From Arthrobacter sp. (lineage in GTDB: Bacteria > Actinomycetota > Actinomycetes > Actinomycetales > Micrococcaceae), in contig JASLBS010000141.1 of NCBI GenBank assembly GCA_030146405.1, positions 1 through 15,819 on the forward strand: a stretch of DNA of 15,819 nt, given 5' to 3'. The notes under the pieces were generated by a model. That model was given only the letters and a program-made list of their open reading frames with translations. It did no database searches and was not told where the DNA came from. How positions within the stretch are numbered: the stretch's first letter is position 1; each line of letters opens with the position of its first letter. Both the position numbers and the translations under genes were made by a program. Positions 1 through 7,495 of this stretch are shown in pieces.

Positions 1-1
1 C

Positions 2-469
2 GGGCGCGCGGCCGCGGGACTGGCGCTCCTGGAGGACGGCCGGCCGCTGGGTGACTTCGGCTCGTCCTGGGAGGGACTCGTCGCCGACCAGCTCCGGCCC
101 ACCCCGCCCCTGCAGGCAGGTCCGGCGGCCGCAGCCGCTGGAGCGAGCGCGATGCTCGACATCTCGGACGGGCTCGTACGCGATGCCGGGCGTCTCGCGG
201 CCGCCAGCGGTGTGCAGATCGACCTCGATCCGGATGCCTTGCGGCCCTTCGCCGATCCGCTCCGGGCGGTTGCCGGGATCCTGGGCGTGGACCCGATGGA
301 CTGGGTGCTCGGTGGCGGCGAGGACCACGGGTTGCTCGCGACGTTCCCCGAGGACGCCCTGCTTCCTCCGGGCTTCGCTGCGGTAGGCTCGGTGAAGCCG
401 GGCAGGTCGCAGGTGACACTGGCGTCACGCGCGACGGCTCTCACGGGATGGGACCACTTTGCACACTAA
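2..469 (+). CDS. thiL: Thiamine-monophosphate kinase, 3' part
   Basis: Only the last 155 codons are present; the frame is open to the left edge and ends at TAA 467-469. ThiL phosphorylates thiamine phosphate to thiamine diphosphate with ATP, the last step of thiamine cofactor synthesis, in the cytoplasm. The visible part is the C-terminal half of the AIR-synthase-like fold. It has the MLDISDGL motif (from codon 152), in which the Asp residues contact substrate and metal, and the GGEDHGLLATFP motif (about 313-348) typical of the family. ThiL is usually about 310-340 residues, so roughly half is missing because of the window edge, not because the gene is broken. The stop overlaps the TTG start of the DAK2 gene, so the two are probably co-transcribed. 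The family assignment is firm. Confidence 0.92.
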   Translation, partial: GRAAAGLALLEDGRPLGDFGSSWEGLVADQLRPTPPLQAGPAAAAAGASAMLDISDGLVRDAGRLAAASGVQIDLDPDALRPFADPLRAVAGILGVDPMDWVLGGGEDHGLLATFPEDALLPPGFAAVGSVKPGRSQVTLASRATALTGWDHFAH

Positions 470-1436
470 GATCACCGCGAACGCCGCTGCGATGAGACGC
501 TGGTTGAGCAAGGCCGAAGAGTCCCTCGGTAATCACAGTGATCGCCTCAACGCCATCAATATCTTCCCCGTCGCAGACGGTGACACGGGCACGAACCTCT
601 ACCAGACCGTCCGTTCCGCCGCCCTCGCCGCGCACGAGTCCGAGGCCTCTGACCTCGGGGAGTTGCTCGCCGTCGCCGGCCGTGCCGCGATGGAGGAGGC
701 CCGGGGTAACTCCGGAACGCTGTTCGCCGTCTTCCTCTCGGCCTTCGCCGAACCGCTCCACGGGACCACACGACTGACGTGCACCCTTCTCGCGCAGTCG
801 ATGCACCGGGCGCAGATCCGCAGTTGGTCCGCGCTCAGCGATCCCGTTCCGGGCACCATGCTGTCCGTGCTCGAGACCAGTGCCCGGGGTGCGGGTGAGA
901 TCGTCTCCGCCAATCCGGGCGACGACAGCAACCACGCTCTCGCGCTCACGCTGCGCGCATCGGTGCAGCATGCCCTGCAGGCCGTGGTGCGCACCGAGAG
1001 CCAACTCGGTCCGCTCACTGCCGCCAAGGTGGTCGATGCCGGTGGTGTCGGCTTCCTCCTGATCCTCGACGCGCTCCGGGCTGCGTCGCTCGGGGAGGAA
1101 CTGCAGGGTGAACTACTCGACGGACTGCACGGTTACGACATCCAGGCACCGCACATCCATGGGGGCGGGGACGCGGAGGGGGTCGAGGTCATGTGCACCA
1201 TCAACCTGAGCCCGCTCGACGCGGCGACGCTGAGGCTGCACCTCGACGAGCTCGGCGACTCCGTGATCATGAGTGCGGTCACCGAGGTGCCGGAGGGGTA
1301 TCGCTGGCGTGTGCACGTGCACGTACCCGATGCGCAACCGGCCCTCGCCCTGATCCACGAGGCGGGCGATCCGGTGAACATCACGGTGACCCAGCTCGCC
1401 GTCCCCGCGGTAGGAGCCGAGGCCGGTGACGACTGA
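459..1436 (+). CDS. DAK2-domain protein, short FakA/YloV-like kinase
   Basis: The product has 325 residues. The N-terminal DhaL/DAK2 fold carries the ATP-Mg motif FPVADGDTGTNLY (about 36-48, Asp40 and Asp42) and ARGNSGT (81-87). It matches the nucleotide-binding domain of fatty acid kinase FakA (YloV), which phosphorylates acyl chains held by a DegV-family partner. A second region (about 243-312) resembles the FakA middle domain and keeps its Cys-His-His set, Cys246 and VHVH (His286, His288). The C-terminal domain of the roughly 550-residue FakA is absent. The TTG start at 459 overlaps the thiL stop and places the ATP motif at the usual distance from the N-terminus; ATG 492 is an alternative. 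Its stop overlaps the recG GTG. In Bacillus subtilis yloV also precedes recG. The actual substrate is unknown. Confidence 0.82.
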   Translation: MHTKITANAAAMRRWLSKAEESLGNHSDRLNAINIFPVADGDTGTNLYQTVRSAALAAHESEASDLGELLAVAGRAAMEEARGNSGTLFAVFLSAFAEPLHGTTRLTCTLLAQSMHRAQIRSWSALSDPVPGTMLSVLETSARGAGEIVSANPGDDSNHALALTLRASVQHALQAVVRTESQLGPLTAAKVVDAGGVGFLLILDALRAASLGEELQGELLDGLHGYDIQAPHIHGGGDAEGVEVMCTINLSPLDAATLRLHLDELGDSVIMSAVTEVPEGYRWRVHVHVPDAQPALALIHEAGDPVNITVTQLAVPAVGAEAGDD

Positions 1437-3660
1437 CGCCCCGCGGGCGGCGCATGCCTCGGAACTCGATGCACCGCTGGACAGGCTGCTCGGCCCCATG
1501 GCCAAGCACCTGGACAAGTACCTGGGCATCACCACAGTGGGTGAACTGCTCAACCACTTCCCGCGCTCCTATCTCAAGCGCGGCGAGCTGACCCCGATCG
1601 CGGACGTTCCGGTGGACGAGGAGGTCACACTGATCGCCCGCGTGCAGTCCGCCAACTCCCGCCGGATGCGCACACGCAAGGGGATGCTGCTCGAGGTGGT
1701 CATCACCGATGACGCGGCGGGCGGGATCGGCGGCATGAATCTCACCTTCTTCAACGGGTACGGGGCCGAGCGCGACCTCCGGCCCGGTGTGCGCGCGATG
1801 TTCTCGGGCAAGGTGACGGTCTACCGTGGCAAGCTCTCGCTGACCAACCCCGGCTACGTGCTCCTCGACGAGGACGACGCCGATCCCGCCTACGTCAATC
1901 GCCCCATCCCGGTGTATCCCGCCGTGGAGAAGCTGGGCAGCGAACGGATAGCCCTCGCGGTGGGTACCGTCCTCGACACGCTGCAGCTGTCCGATCTCGA
2001 CGATCCCGTCCCGATGTCGATCGCACGGCGGGACAAGCTCATGAGCCTGGCCACCGCGTACGAGCTGGTCCACCGGCCCCAGCAGGTCGAGGACGCCTAC
2101 CGGGCACAGCACCGCTTCCGGTACCAGGAGGCGTTCGTGCTGCAGGCTGCCCTGGCACGCCGCCGGGCGCTCACAGCGCGGGAGGAGGCCACGGCGCGCC
2201 CGCCCCGGTCGGGTGGGCTCCTCGACCAGTTCGATGCCCGCCTGCCGTTCACGCTCACGCAGGGGCAGCTCGATGTCGGAGAGACCCTGGCCCACGATCT
2301 CGCCGAGGATCATCCGATGAACCGCCTGCTGCAGGGCGAGGTGGGTTCCGGCAAGACGCTGGTGGCACTGCGCGCGATGCTGCAGGTGATCGACGCCGGC
2401 GGCCAGGCGGCGCTCCTGGCGCCCACCGAGGTCCTTGCGTCCCAGCATCTCCAGTCGATCACGCGGACGCTCGGCCCGCTCGCGGAGGGCGGGATGCTCG
2501 GCGGGGCGCTGGACGGCACGCAGGTGGTGCTGCTCACGGGTTCCATGCCCACCGCGCAGCGGAAGAAGGCCCTCCTCGCTGCGGCGTCCGGGGACGCGGG
2601 CATCGTGATCGGCACCCACGCGCTCCTGTCCGACAACGTCAGCTTCTTCGATCTCGGACTGATCGTGGTGGACGAGCAGCATCGGTTCGGGGTGGAGCAG
2701 CGGGACACCCTGCGGACCAAGGCCCGCACCTCGCCGCACGTGCTGGTGATGACCGCGACGCCGATTCCCCGCACGGTGGCGATGACGGTCTTCGGTGACC
2801 TCGAGATCTCCACCCTGTCGGAACTTCCGGCAGGACGCTCGCCGATCGTGACCCACGAGGTCGGTCTGGCGGAGCACCCGGCGTGGATGGACCGGATCTG
2901 GGCGCGGGCCCGCGAGGAGGTGGAGGGCGGACGGCAGGTGTACGTGGTGTGTCCGAAGATCGGCGACGACGGCAAGGCGGAGGACGAAGCCGCCGGCACC
3001 CTCTACGCGGACCCTGCGGCGGACAACAGATCCGGTGGGCCCCAGGAACTCACGAGCGTCGTCGAGCTCCTCGAGTCCCTGACGGAGGTTCCGCAGTTGC
3101 AGGGTGTGACGAGTGGCATGCTGCATGGGCGGATGGATCCACAGGACAAGGCGGAGGTGATGTCGCGCTTCGCCGACGGCAGTCTGCAGCTGCTCGTCGC
3201 GACCACGGTGATCGAGGTGGGTGTGGACGTGCCGAACGCCACCCTGATGGTGATCATGGACGCGGATCGTTTCGGCATCTCACAGCTCCACCAGCTGAGG
3301 GGCAGGATCGGTCGCGGAGGCCATCCCGGTACCTGCCTCCTGGTCACGCGGCTCGAGCCGGGCCACCCCAGCCGTGAGCGGTTGACGGCGGTGGCGTCCA
3401 CCACCGACGGTTTCGAACTGTCGCAGAAGGACCTCGAGCTCCGCCGGGAGGGGAACATTCTCGGCACCTCCCAGTCAGGGGGACGCTCGGCCCTGCGTTT
3501 CCTGAAGATCACGCAGCACACGCAGGTCATCGAGCGAGCTCGCGCCGATGCACAGGAGATCGTGGGTAGTGCCCCGGACCTCAGGGACCATCCGGGCCTC
3601 GCCCTGGCGATCCAGCTCTACCTCGATCCCGAGAAGGAAGCCTTCCTCGAGAAGGGATAG
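1426..3660 (+). CDS. recG: ATP-dependent DNA helicase RecG
   Basis: This 744-residue superfamily 2 helicase remodels stalled replication forks and branch-migrates Holliday junctions and R-loops. The N-terminal wedge/OB region (about 60-150) precedes the helicase core. Walker A is GEVGSGKT (304-311), motif II is DEQH (416-419), and motif III TAT (443-445) is followed by PIPRTVAMTVFGDLEIS. Motif V is TTVIEVGVDVPNAT, and motif VI is QLRGRIGRGG (623-632). The C-terminal segment, EGNILGTSQSGGRSALRFL and beyond, is typical of RecG. The length fits actinobacterial homologues, which are slightly longer than the 693 residues of E. coli. The GTG start overlaps the upstream gene and has TAGGAG at 1411-1416, nine bases before it. 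The gene is intact. Confidence 0.97.
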   Translation: MTTDAPRAAHASELDAPLDRLLGPMAKHLDKYLGITTVGELLNHFPRSYLKRGELTPIADVPVDEEVTLIARVQSANSRRMRTRKGMLLEVVITDDAAGGIGGMNLTFFNGYGAERDLRPGVRAMFSGKVTVYRGKLSLTNPGYVLLDEDDADPAYVNRPIPVYPAVEKLGSERIALAVGTVLDTLQLSDLDDPVPMSIARRDKLMSLATAYELVHRPQQVEDAYRAQHRFRYQEAFVLQAALARRRALTAREEATARPPRSGGLLDQFDARLPFTLTQGQLDVGETLAHDLAEDHPMNRLLQGEVGSGKTLVALRAMLQVIDAGGQAALLAPTEVLASQHLQSITRTLGPLAEGGMLGGALDGTQVVLLTGSMPTAQRKKALLAAASGDAGIVIGTHALLSDNVSFFDLGLIVVDEQHRFGVEQRDTLRTKARTSPHVLVMTATPIPRTVAMTVFGDLEISTLSELPAGRSPIVTHEVGLAEHPAWMDRIWARAREEVEGGRQVYVVCPKIGDDGKAEDEAAGTLYADPAADNRSGGPQELTSVVELLESLTEVPQLQGVTSGMLHGRMDPQDKAEVMSRFADGSLQLLVATTVIEVGVDVPNATLMVIMDADRFGISQLHQLRGRIGRGGHPGTCLLVTRLEPGHPSRERLTAVASTTDGFELSQKDLELRREGNILGTSQSGGRSALRFLKITQHTQVIERARADAQEIVGSAPDLRDHPGLALAIQLYLDPEKEAFLEKG

Positions 3661-3666
3661 GGATTT

Positions 3667-3684
3667 CCTCCGCAGGAGCGGAGG
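3667..3684 (+). promoter_or_regulatory. Perfect hairpin or operator upstream of HTH-TOBE gene
   Basis: CCTCCGC, loop AGGA, GCGGAGG forms a perfect 7-bp stem seven bases after the recG stop. No T-run follows, so it is a poor terminator by itself. It directly abuts a TATCAT hexamer (3685-3690) and would overlap the spacer of a promoter for the mod operon, so an operator is equally possible. Confidence 0.45.
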
Positions 3685-3690
3685 TATCAT
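3685..3690 (+). promoter_or_regulatory. Candidate -10 element for a leaderless mod operon transcript
   Basis: TATCAT fits TANNNT and ends seven bases before the ATG at 3698, which would place the transcription start at or next to the start codon. The GGAGG at 3680-3684 is 13 bases from the ATG, too far for a normal ribosome binding site. No clear -35 element is visible. Confidence 0.4.
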
Positions 3691-3697
3691 CGAATCC

Positions 3698-4102
3698 ATG
3701 ACGCAGCTGAGGATCGGCGACGCGGCTCGCTATCTCGCGGTCAGCGACGACACGGTGCGCCGGTGGATCGACGCCGGCACCCTGAACAGTGCCAAGGACG
3801 CGTCGGGCAAGGCCGTGGTCGACGCGCTGGAGCTCGCACGACTCGCGCACCGCAACGCAGTACTGCCCGGAGATCCGTCGGACATCGGACGCTCGGCGCG
3901 CAACCGCTTCGTGGGCATCGTGACCGACGTCGTCGTGGACACCGTCATGGCGCAGGTCGAGCTCCAGTGCGGACCGCACCGGGTGGTGTCACTCATGAGC
4001 AGTGAGGCGGTGCGCGATCTCGGCCTCGAACCGGGGTCCATCGCGATCGCCGTGGTCAAGGCCACCACCGTCATCATCGAGACCCCCGCCGGGAAGGCGT
4101 AG
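3698..4102 (+). CDS. HTH-TOBE (molbindin-like) protein, probable molybdate sensor
   Basis: The product has 134 residues and two parts. Residues 3-50 form a MerR/excisionase-type helix-turn-helix (RIGDAARYLAVSDDTVRRWIDAGTL). Residues about 66-130 form a TOBE/Mop domain (SARNRFVGIVTDVVVDTVMAQVEL, then LGLEPGSIAIAVVKATTVIIE), the fold that binds molybdate or tungstate in ModE, ModC and molbindins. It probably senses molybdate and binds DNA, or buffers oxyanion, but the role is inferred from domains and position. The frame is open further upstream, into recG, but the ATG at 3698 gives the complete HTH and is preceded by the hairpin and the -10-like hexamer. The stop lies two bases before modA, so this is the first gene of the molybdate operon. 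Confidence 0.85.
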   Translation: MTQLRIGDAARYLAVSDDTVRRWIDAGTLNSAKDASGKAVVDALELARLAHRNAVLPGDPSDIGRSARNRFVGIVTDVVVDTVMAQVELQCGPHRVVSLMSSEAVRDLGLEPGSIAIAVVKATTVIIETPAGKA

Positions 4103-4104
4103 TC

Positions 4105-4890
4105 GTGCGCACGGCACGCTCCGACCGAGGCCGCGCCGGCCTCGTCCTCCTCTCCGCGACGGTGCTGATGAGCACGGCCTGCGGGGTGAACGGCAACGAC
4201 GGCGGTACCGACTCGGACGCAGGCATCACCGTCTTCGCCGCTGCCTCCCTGAGGGAGTCCTTCGCCGAGCTGGCGGAGCGGTTCGAGCGGGAGAATCCCG
4301 GAACGGTCGTCGTCCTCAACTTCGCCGGTTCGTCGGACCTCGCGACGCAGATCTCCGAGGGGGCGCCGGTCGACGTGTTCGCCTCCGCCGACACCAGGAC
4401 CATGGAACGTGTCCAGGACGCGGCCCTGCTCGCGGGCGAACCGGTGGTTTTCGCCACCAATACGCTCCAGCTCGCGGTACCACCGGACAATCCCGCGGGC
4501 ATCGGCTCCTTCGCCGACGCTGCCCGGCCGGGAACGAAGGCCGTCGTGTGCGCCGAGCAGGTGCCCTGTGGAGCGGCCACGGCGATCGCGGAGCAGGCGG
4601 CAGGCGTGGAACTGACGCCGGTCAGCGAGGAGTCCTCGGTGACCGACGTCCTCGGGAAGGTGACGTCGGGAGAAGCCGATGTGGGACTCGTCTATGTGAC
4701 CGATGTGAGGAGGGCCGGTGACGCCGTCCTCGGTGTCGACTTCCCGGAAGCGATCGGTGTGATCAACACCTATCCCATCGGCACCCTCACCGATGCCGCC
4801 GATCCCGACGCCGCGCGCGCCTTCGTGGAGCTCGTGACGGGCCCGCAGGGGCGCAGTGTCCTCGAGGCGGCGGGATTCGGTGCGCCCTGA
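4105..4890 (+). CDS. modA: Molybdate ABC transporter substrate-binding lipoprotein ModA
   Basis: This 261-residue protein captures molybdate (or tungstate) outside the membrane and delivers it to ModBC. An N-terminal signal of about 25 residues ends in a lipobox, MSTAC, with Cys26 as the probable lipid-anchored residue. The mature part is a type II periplasmic-binding fold: ITVFAAASL (41-49), FAGSSDL (73-79, ligand-binding serines), APVDVFASAD, a VCAEQVPCG loop with Cys149 and Cys155 that could form a disulfide, and GLVYVTD (194-200). The GTG start has GGAAGG at 4092-4097, seven bases upstream, and lies two bases after the HTH-TOBE stop. The modB reading frame follows with no gap. Family and role are secure; the preferred oxyanion cannot be read from sequence. 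Confidence 0.95.
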   Translation: MRTARSDRGRAGLVLLSATVLMSTACGVNGNDGGTDSDAGITVFAAASLRESFAELAERFERENPGTVVVLNFAGSSDLATQISEGAPVDVFASADTRTMERVQDAALLAGEPVVFATNTLQLAVPPDNPAGIGSFADAARPGTKAVVCAEQVPCGAATAIAEQAAGVELTPVSEESSVTDVLGKVTSGEADVGLVYVTDVRRAGDAVLGVDFPEAIGVINTYPIGTLTDAADPDAARAFVELVTGPQGRSVLEAAGFGAP

Positions 4891-5745
4891 GTGCTTCCGC
4901 GGACGCCCGCGCCACCGTGGTCCCCGACCATGAGGATCGCCGCGCTGCCGCGCTGGGTCCTGATACTCGCAGCAGTGGGAGCCCTGTTCGTGGTTCTGCC
5001 CATCGTGGGTATGGCGCTGCGCGTGGACTGGGCGAGGTTCCTCCCCCTCGTCACGTCCAGCAGCGCGCAGGCAGCCCTGCTGCTGAGCCTCAGGACGTCC
5101 CTGGCGGCCACCCTGCTCTGCGTGGTGTTCGGTGTCCCCATGGCACTGGTCCTGGCACGGACCTCGTTCCGCGGACAGGGCCTCCTGCGATCCCTCGTGC
5201 TCCTGCCCCTGGTGCTGCCACCGGTGGTCGGGGGCATCGCCCTGCTGTACACCTTCGGACGGAGGGGGTTGCTGGGGGGCAGTCTGAGCGCCGCAGGCAT
5301 CGACATCGCCTTCTCGACGGCGGCGGTGGTGATGTCCCAGGCGTTCGTCGCCCTGCCGTTCCTGGTCCTCAGCCTCGAGGGTGCCCTCCGCACGGTCGGC
5401 ACGCGCTACGAGGCGATCGGTGCGACGCTCGGTGCGGGACGCTGGACCGTGCTGCGGCGCATCACACTGCCCCTCGTGCTTCCGGCCCTGGTGTCCGGGA
5501 CCGTTCTGTCCTTCGCCCGGGCGCTGGGGGAGTTCGGGGCGACCCTGACCTTCGCCGGTAGCCTCGAGGGCACCACACGGACGTTGCCGCTCGAGATCTA
5601 TCTCCAGCGCGAGACCGATCCGGACGCGGCCGTGGCGCTGTCCCTGATCCTGGTGGTGGTAGCCATCGTGGTGGTCGGCGTCGCTCATCGGGTGAGGCCG
5701 ATCGGTGGTACGGCCGAGGGCCGTCGTGTCCGGGACCGACGATGA
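4891..5745 (+). CDS. modB: Molybdate ABC transporter permease ModB
   Basis: This is a 284-residue inner-membrane permease. About six hydrophobic segments are visible, near residues 22-44, 62-90, 98-122, 142-167, 196-225 and 250-270. The cytoplasmic EAA loop that docks on the ATPase is clear: EAIGATLGAGRWTVLRRITLPL, starting near residue 175. FARALGEFGATLTFAG is the usual ModB/CysT-type signature. The GTG at 4891 follows the modA stop directly. ATG 4930, just before MRIAALPRWV, is a reasonable alternative start that would remove 13 non-hydrophobic residues; neither has a strong ribosome binding site. The stop overlaps the modC ATG (ATGA), indicating translational coupling. Confidence 0.94.
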   Translation: MLPRTPAPPWSPTMRIAALPRWVLILAAVGALFVVLPIVGMALRVDWARFLPLVTSSSAQAALLLSLRTSLAATLLCVVFGVPMALVLARTSFRGQGLLRSLVLLPLVLPPVVGGIALLYTFGRRGLLGGSLSAAGIDIAFSTAAVVMSQAFVALPFLVLSLEGALRTVGTRYEAIGATLGAGRWTVLRRITLPLVLPALVSGTVLSFARALGEFGATLTFAGSLEGTTRTLPLEIYLQRETDPDAAVALSLILVVVAIVVVGVAHRVRPIGGTAEGRRVRDRR

Positions 5746-6800
5746 GCCTCACCTTCTCCGCCACGTTCACCGACAGGTCCTTCGACGTCGCCTTCGACCT
5801 CGCGCAGGGGGAGACCCTGGCCGTGCTCGGACCGAACGGTGCCGGGAAGTCCACGCTCCTGGATCTCGTGGCGGGACTGCTGGTGCCGACGGCGGGATCC
5901 GCTGCGCTCGACGGGTCCACGCTGTTCGACATCACGGCGGGACGACGGACGATCACCGAGGCGAGGCACCGGGGGATCGCGCTCCTGGCACAGGAGGCGC
6001 TCCTCTTCCCGCATCTCACCGCGCTGGAGAACGTGGCATTCGGTCCCCGCAGCAGGGGGCAGTCCAGATCGGTCGCCCGGACCACCGCGCACCGGTGGCT
6101 CGACCGTGTGGGACTCCCCGAGCTGGCCCAGCGCCGACCCGCGCAGCTGTCCGGAGGCCAGGCCCAGCGCGTCGCGATCGCCCGTGCGCTCGCCGCCGAT
6201 CCTGCCCTGCTACTGCTCGACGAGCCACTCGCAGCGCTCGATGTGACGGTGGCCCCCGCCATCCGCACGCTCCTCCGTGACGTGCTGGCGGATCGGTCGG
6301 CGTTGATCGTCACGCACGATCCCCTGGATGCCTTCCTCCTGGCGGACCGCGTTCTCATCCTGGACGGTGGACGCGTGATGGAGGCGGGTCCTACCCGGGA
6401 GGTCCTGACCCGACCCTCCACCCCCTTCGGTGCCCGGCTCGCCGGCCTGAACCTCCTCCACGGGACGCTGACCGAAGGAGCATTCCGCTCACGCGACGGA
6501 CTGCGGGTCCCGATGCAGGACGGGGCGGTCCTACCGGGGACGCGTCTCGCCCTCGCCGTGCGGCCCGCCCGGATCGAGGTGGCCCGTGGAACGGCAGGTA
6601 CCGTGCAGCCCGGGCCCGGGTGGATCACCGTTCCCGCTGAGGTGGAGGACGTCGAGTACCGCGGGGACCTGGTGCGCGTGCACGCCGCGGGGCTCGCGGC
6701 GGACGTGCCGCCGGCCACCGTCGTCGAACTCGGGATCGGTCCTGGTAGCCGGGTGGTTCTGGGATTCTCTCCCGATGACGCCCTCATCTACCCGGTGTGA
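5742..6800 (+). CDS. modC: Molybdate ABC transporter ATP-binding protein ModC
   Basis: This 352-residue ATPase drives molybdate import through ModB. Walker A is GPNGAGKST (30-38), followed by a Q-loop (LLAQEALLFPHL). The ABC signature is LSGGQAQR (136-143), Walker B is LLLLDEP with Asp160 and Glu161, and the H-loop His is His192 (IVTHDPLDAF). The C-terminal 110 residues or so contain a TOBE domain (about 290-350, VPAEVEDVEYRGDLVRVHA), as in true ModC proteins, where it binds molybdate and can inhibit transport. The ATG start overlaps the modB stop by four bases. rsmD starts 46 bases downstream behind its own candidate promoter, so modC is probably the last gene of the operon. Confidence 0.95.
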   Translation: MSLTFSATFTDRSFDVAFDLAQGETLAVLGPNGAGKSTLLDLVAGLLVPTAGSAALDGSTLFDITAGRRTITEARHRGIALLAQEALLFPHLTALENVAFGPRSRGQSRSVARTTAHRWLDRVGLPELAQRRPAQLSGGQAQRVAIARALAADPALLLLDEPLAALDVTVAPAIRTLLRDVLADRSALIVTHDPLDAFLLADRVLILDGGRVMEAGPTREVLTRPSTPFGARLAGLNLLHGTLTEGAFRSRDGLRVPMQDGAVLPGTRLALAVRPARIEVARGTAGTVQPGPGWITVPAEVEDVEYRGDLVRVHAAGLAADVPPATVVELGIGPGSRVVLGFSPDDALIYPV

Positions 6801-6813
6801 GATCCTCCGGAGG

Positions 6814-6823
6814 TATGCGTCCG
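6814..6823 (+). promoter_or_regulatory. Palindrome CCTCCGGAGG between modC and rsmD
   Basis: This perfect 10-bp palindrome is followed by TAT, giving CGGAGGTAT exactly as in the hairpin before the HTH-TOBE gene. It sits near the -35 position of the candidate rsmD promoter. It could be an operator or chance in GC-rich DNA. Confidence 0.3.
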
Positions 6824-6833
6824 CCACCGGCGA

Positions 6834-6839
6834 TAGAGT
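6834..6839 (+). promoter_or_regulatory. Candidate -10 element of rsmD (leaderless)
   Basis: TAGAGT fits TANNNT and ends seven bases before the rsmD ATG at 6847. GAGG at 6841-6844 is only two bases from the ATG, too close to act as a ribosome binding site, so a leaderless message is the simplest reading. No obvious -35 element is visible. Confidence 0.45.
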
Positions 6840-6846
6840 CGAGGAC

Positions 6847-7419
6847 ATGACGCGCATCATCGCCGGAGCCGCAGGAGGCTCGACCCTCGCCAGCGTCGAG
6901 GGCAACGGGACGCGGCCCACCACGGACCGCGTGAAGGAAGCACTCTTCTCCCGCCTCGAGTCCTACGGGGTGCTGCAGGGCGCCCACGTCCTGGACCTGT
7001 ATGCCGGCTCCGGCTCGCTCGGGGTGGAGAGTGCAAGCCGGGGAGCGGCAACCGTGGACCTCGTCGAATCCGCCGAACAGGCGGCGGCGGTGGCGCAGCA
7101 CAATGCGGATCTCGTCAACCGCGCACTGGGCTGGACCGCAGTACGGGTGCACCGCTCCAGGGTCGAGACCTATCTCGCTCGGGTGGCTTCGGAGCTCACC
7201 TGGGATCTCGTCCTCATGGACCCGCCGTACACGGTCGAGGCCGAGAGTGTGACGGCGGTCCTCGCGGCGCTGGAGACGAGGCTCGCGGAGGGGGCCGTCG
7301 TGGTGGTGGAGCGCTCGGCGCGGTCTCCCGAACCCTCGTGGCCCTCGTGGTTGGAGCGCTTCTCGGAGCGGAAGTACGGCGAGACACGCCTGTGGTTCCT
7401 CGAGCCTGCGACGCACTGA
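6847..7419 (+). CDS. rsmD: 16S rRNA (guanine966-N2)-methyltransferase RsmD
   Basis: The product has 190 residues, the normal size for the family. It methylates G966 of 16S rRNA in the small ribosomal subunit using S-adenosylmethionine. It begins MTRIIAGAAGG and has the family motif GTRPTTDRVKEALFSRL (21-37). The SAM-binding motif I is DLYAGSGSLGVES (50-62), and the catalytic motif IV is LMDPPY (123-128). The reading frame is open upstream into modC, but the ATG at 6847 fits the family N-terminus and follows a -10-like TAGAGT. In many actinobacteria rsmD lies near recG and coaD; here the mod operon and a four-gene reverse block separate them. The gene ends 25 bases before a strong hairpin. Confidence 0.95.
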   Translation: MTRIIAGAAGGSTLASVEGNGTRPTTDRVKEALFSRLESYGVLQGAHVLDLYAGSGSLGVESASRGAATVDLVESAEQAAAVAQHNADLVNRALGWTAVRVHRSRVETYLARVASELTWDLVLMDPPYTVEAESVTAVLAALETRLAEGAVVVVERSARSPEPSWPSWLERFSERKYGETRLWFLEPATH

Positions 7420-7444
7420 GGATGGAGTATCGCGCCGCTGATCG

Positions 7445-7488
7445 GCAGGGGCGCGGTGCCGGTTCGCACGCCGGCGCCGCGCCCCTGC
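7445..7488. terminator. Bidirectional hairpin terminator between rsmD and ycnI
   Basis: GCAGGGGCGCGG pairs perfectly with CCGCGCCCCTGC. TGCCGG/CCGGCG extends the stem to 18 bp with one T-G wobble around an 8-base loop. It lies in the 76-base gap between two convergent genes and can serve both. The T-run is only two bases, as is common in high-GC genomes. Confidence 0.85.
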
Positions 7489-7495
7489 TTCAGGA

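Noticed and set aside
1381..3126. 581-codon open frame on the - strand
   Set aside because: It is antisense to recG, which has all helicase motifs; no recognisable domain or ribosome binding site.
3548..3697. Upstream extension of the HTH-TOBE frame into recG
   Set aside because: It overlaps the 3' end of recG and adds Arg/Ser-rich sequence before a complete HTH domain.
3730..5688. 652-codon open frame on the - strand
   Set aside because: It lies antisense to the HTH-TOBE gene, modA and modB, is rich in Arg, Gly, His and Gln without any motif, and is a composition effect of high-GC coding DNA.
5462..6787. 441-codon open frame on the - strand
   Set aside because: It is antisense to modB and modC, with low-complexity Ser/Arg composition and no motif.
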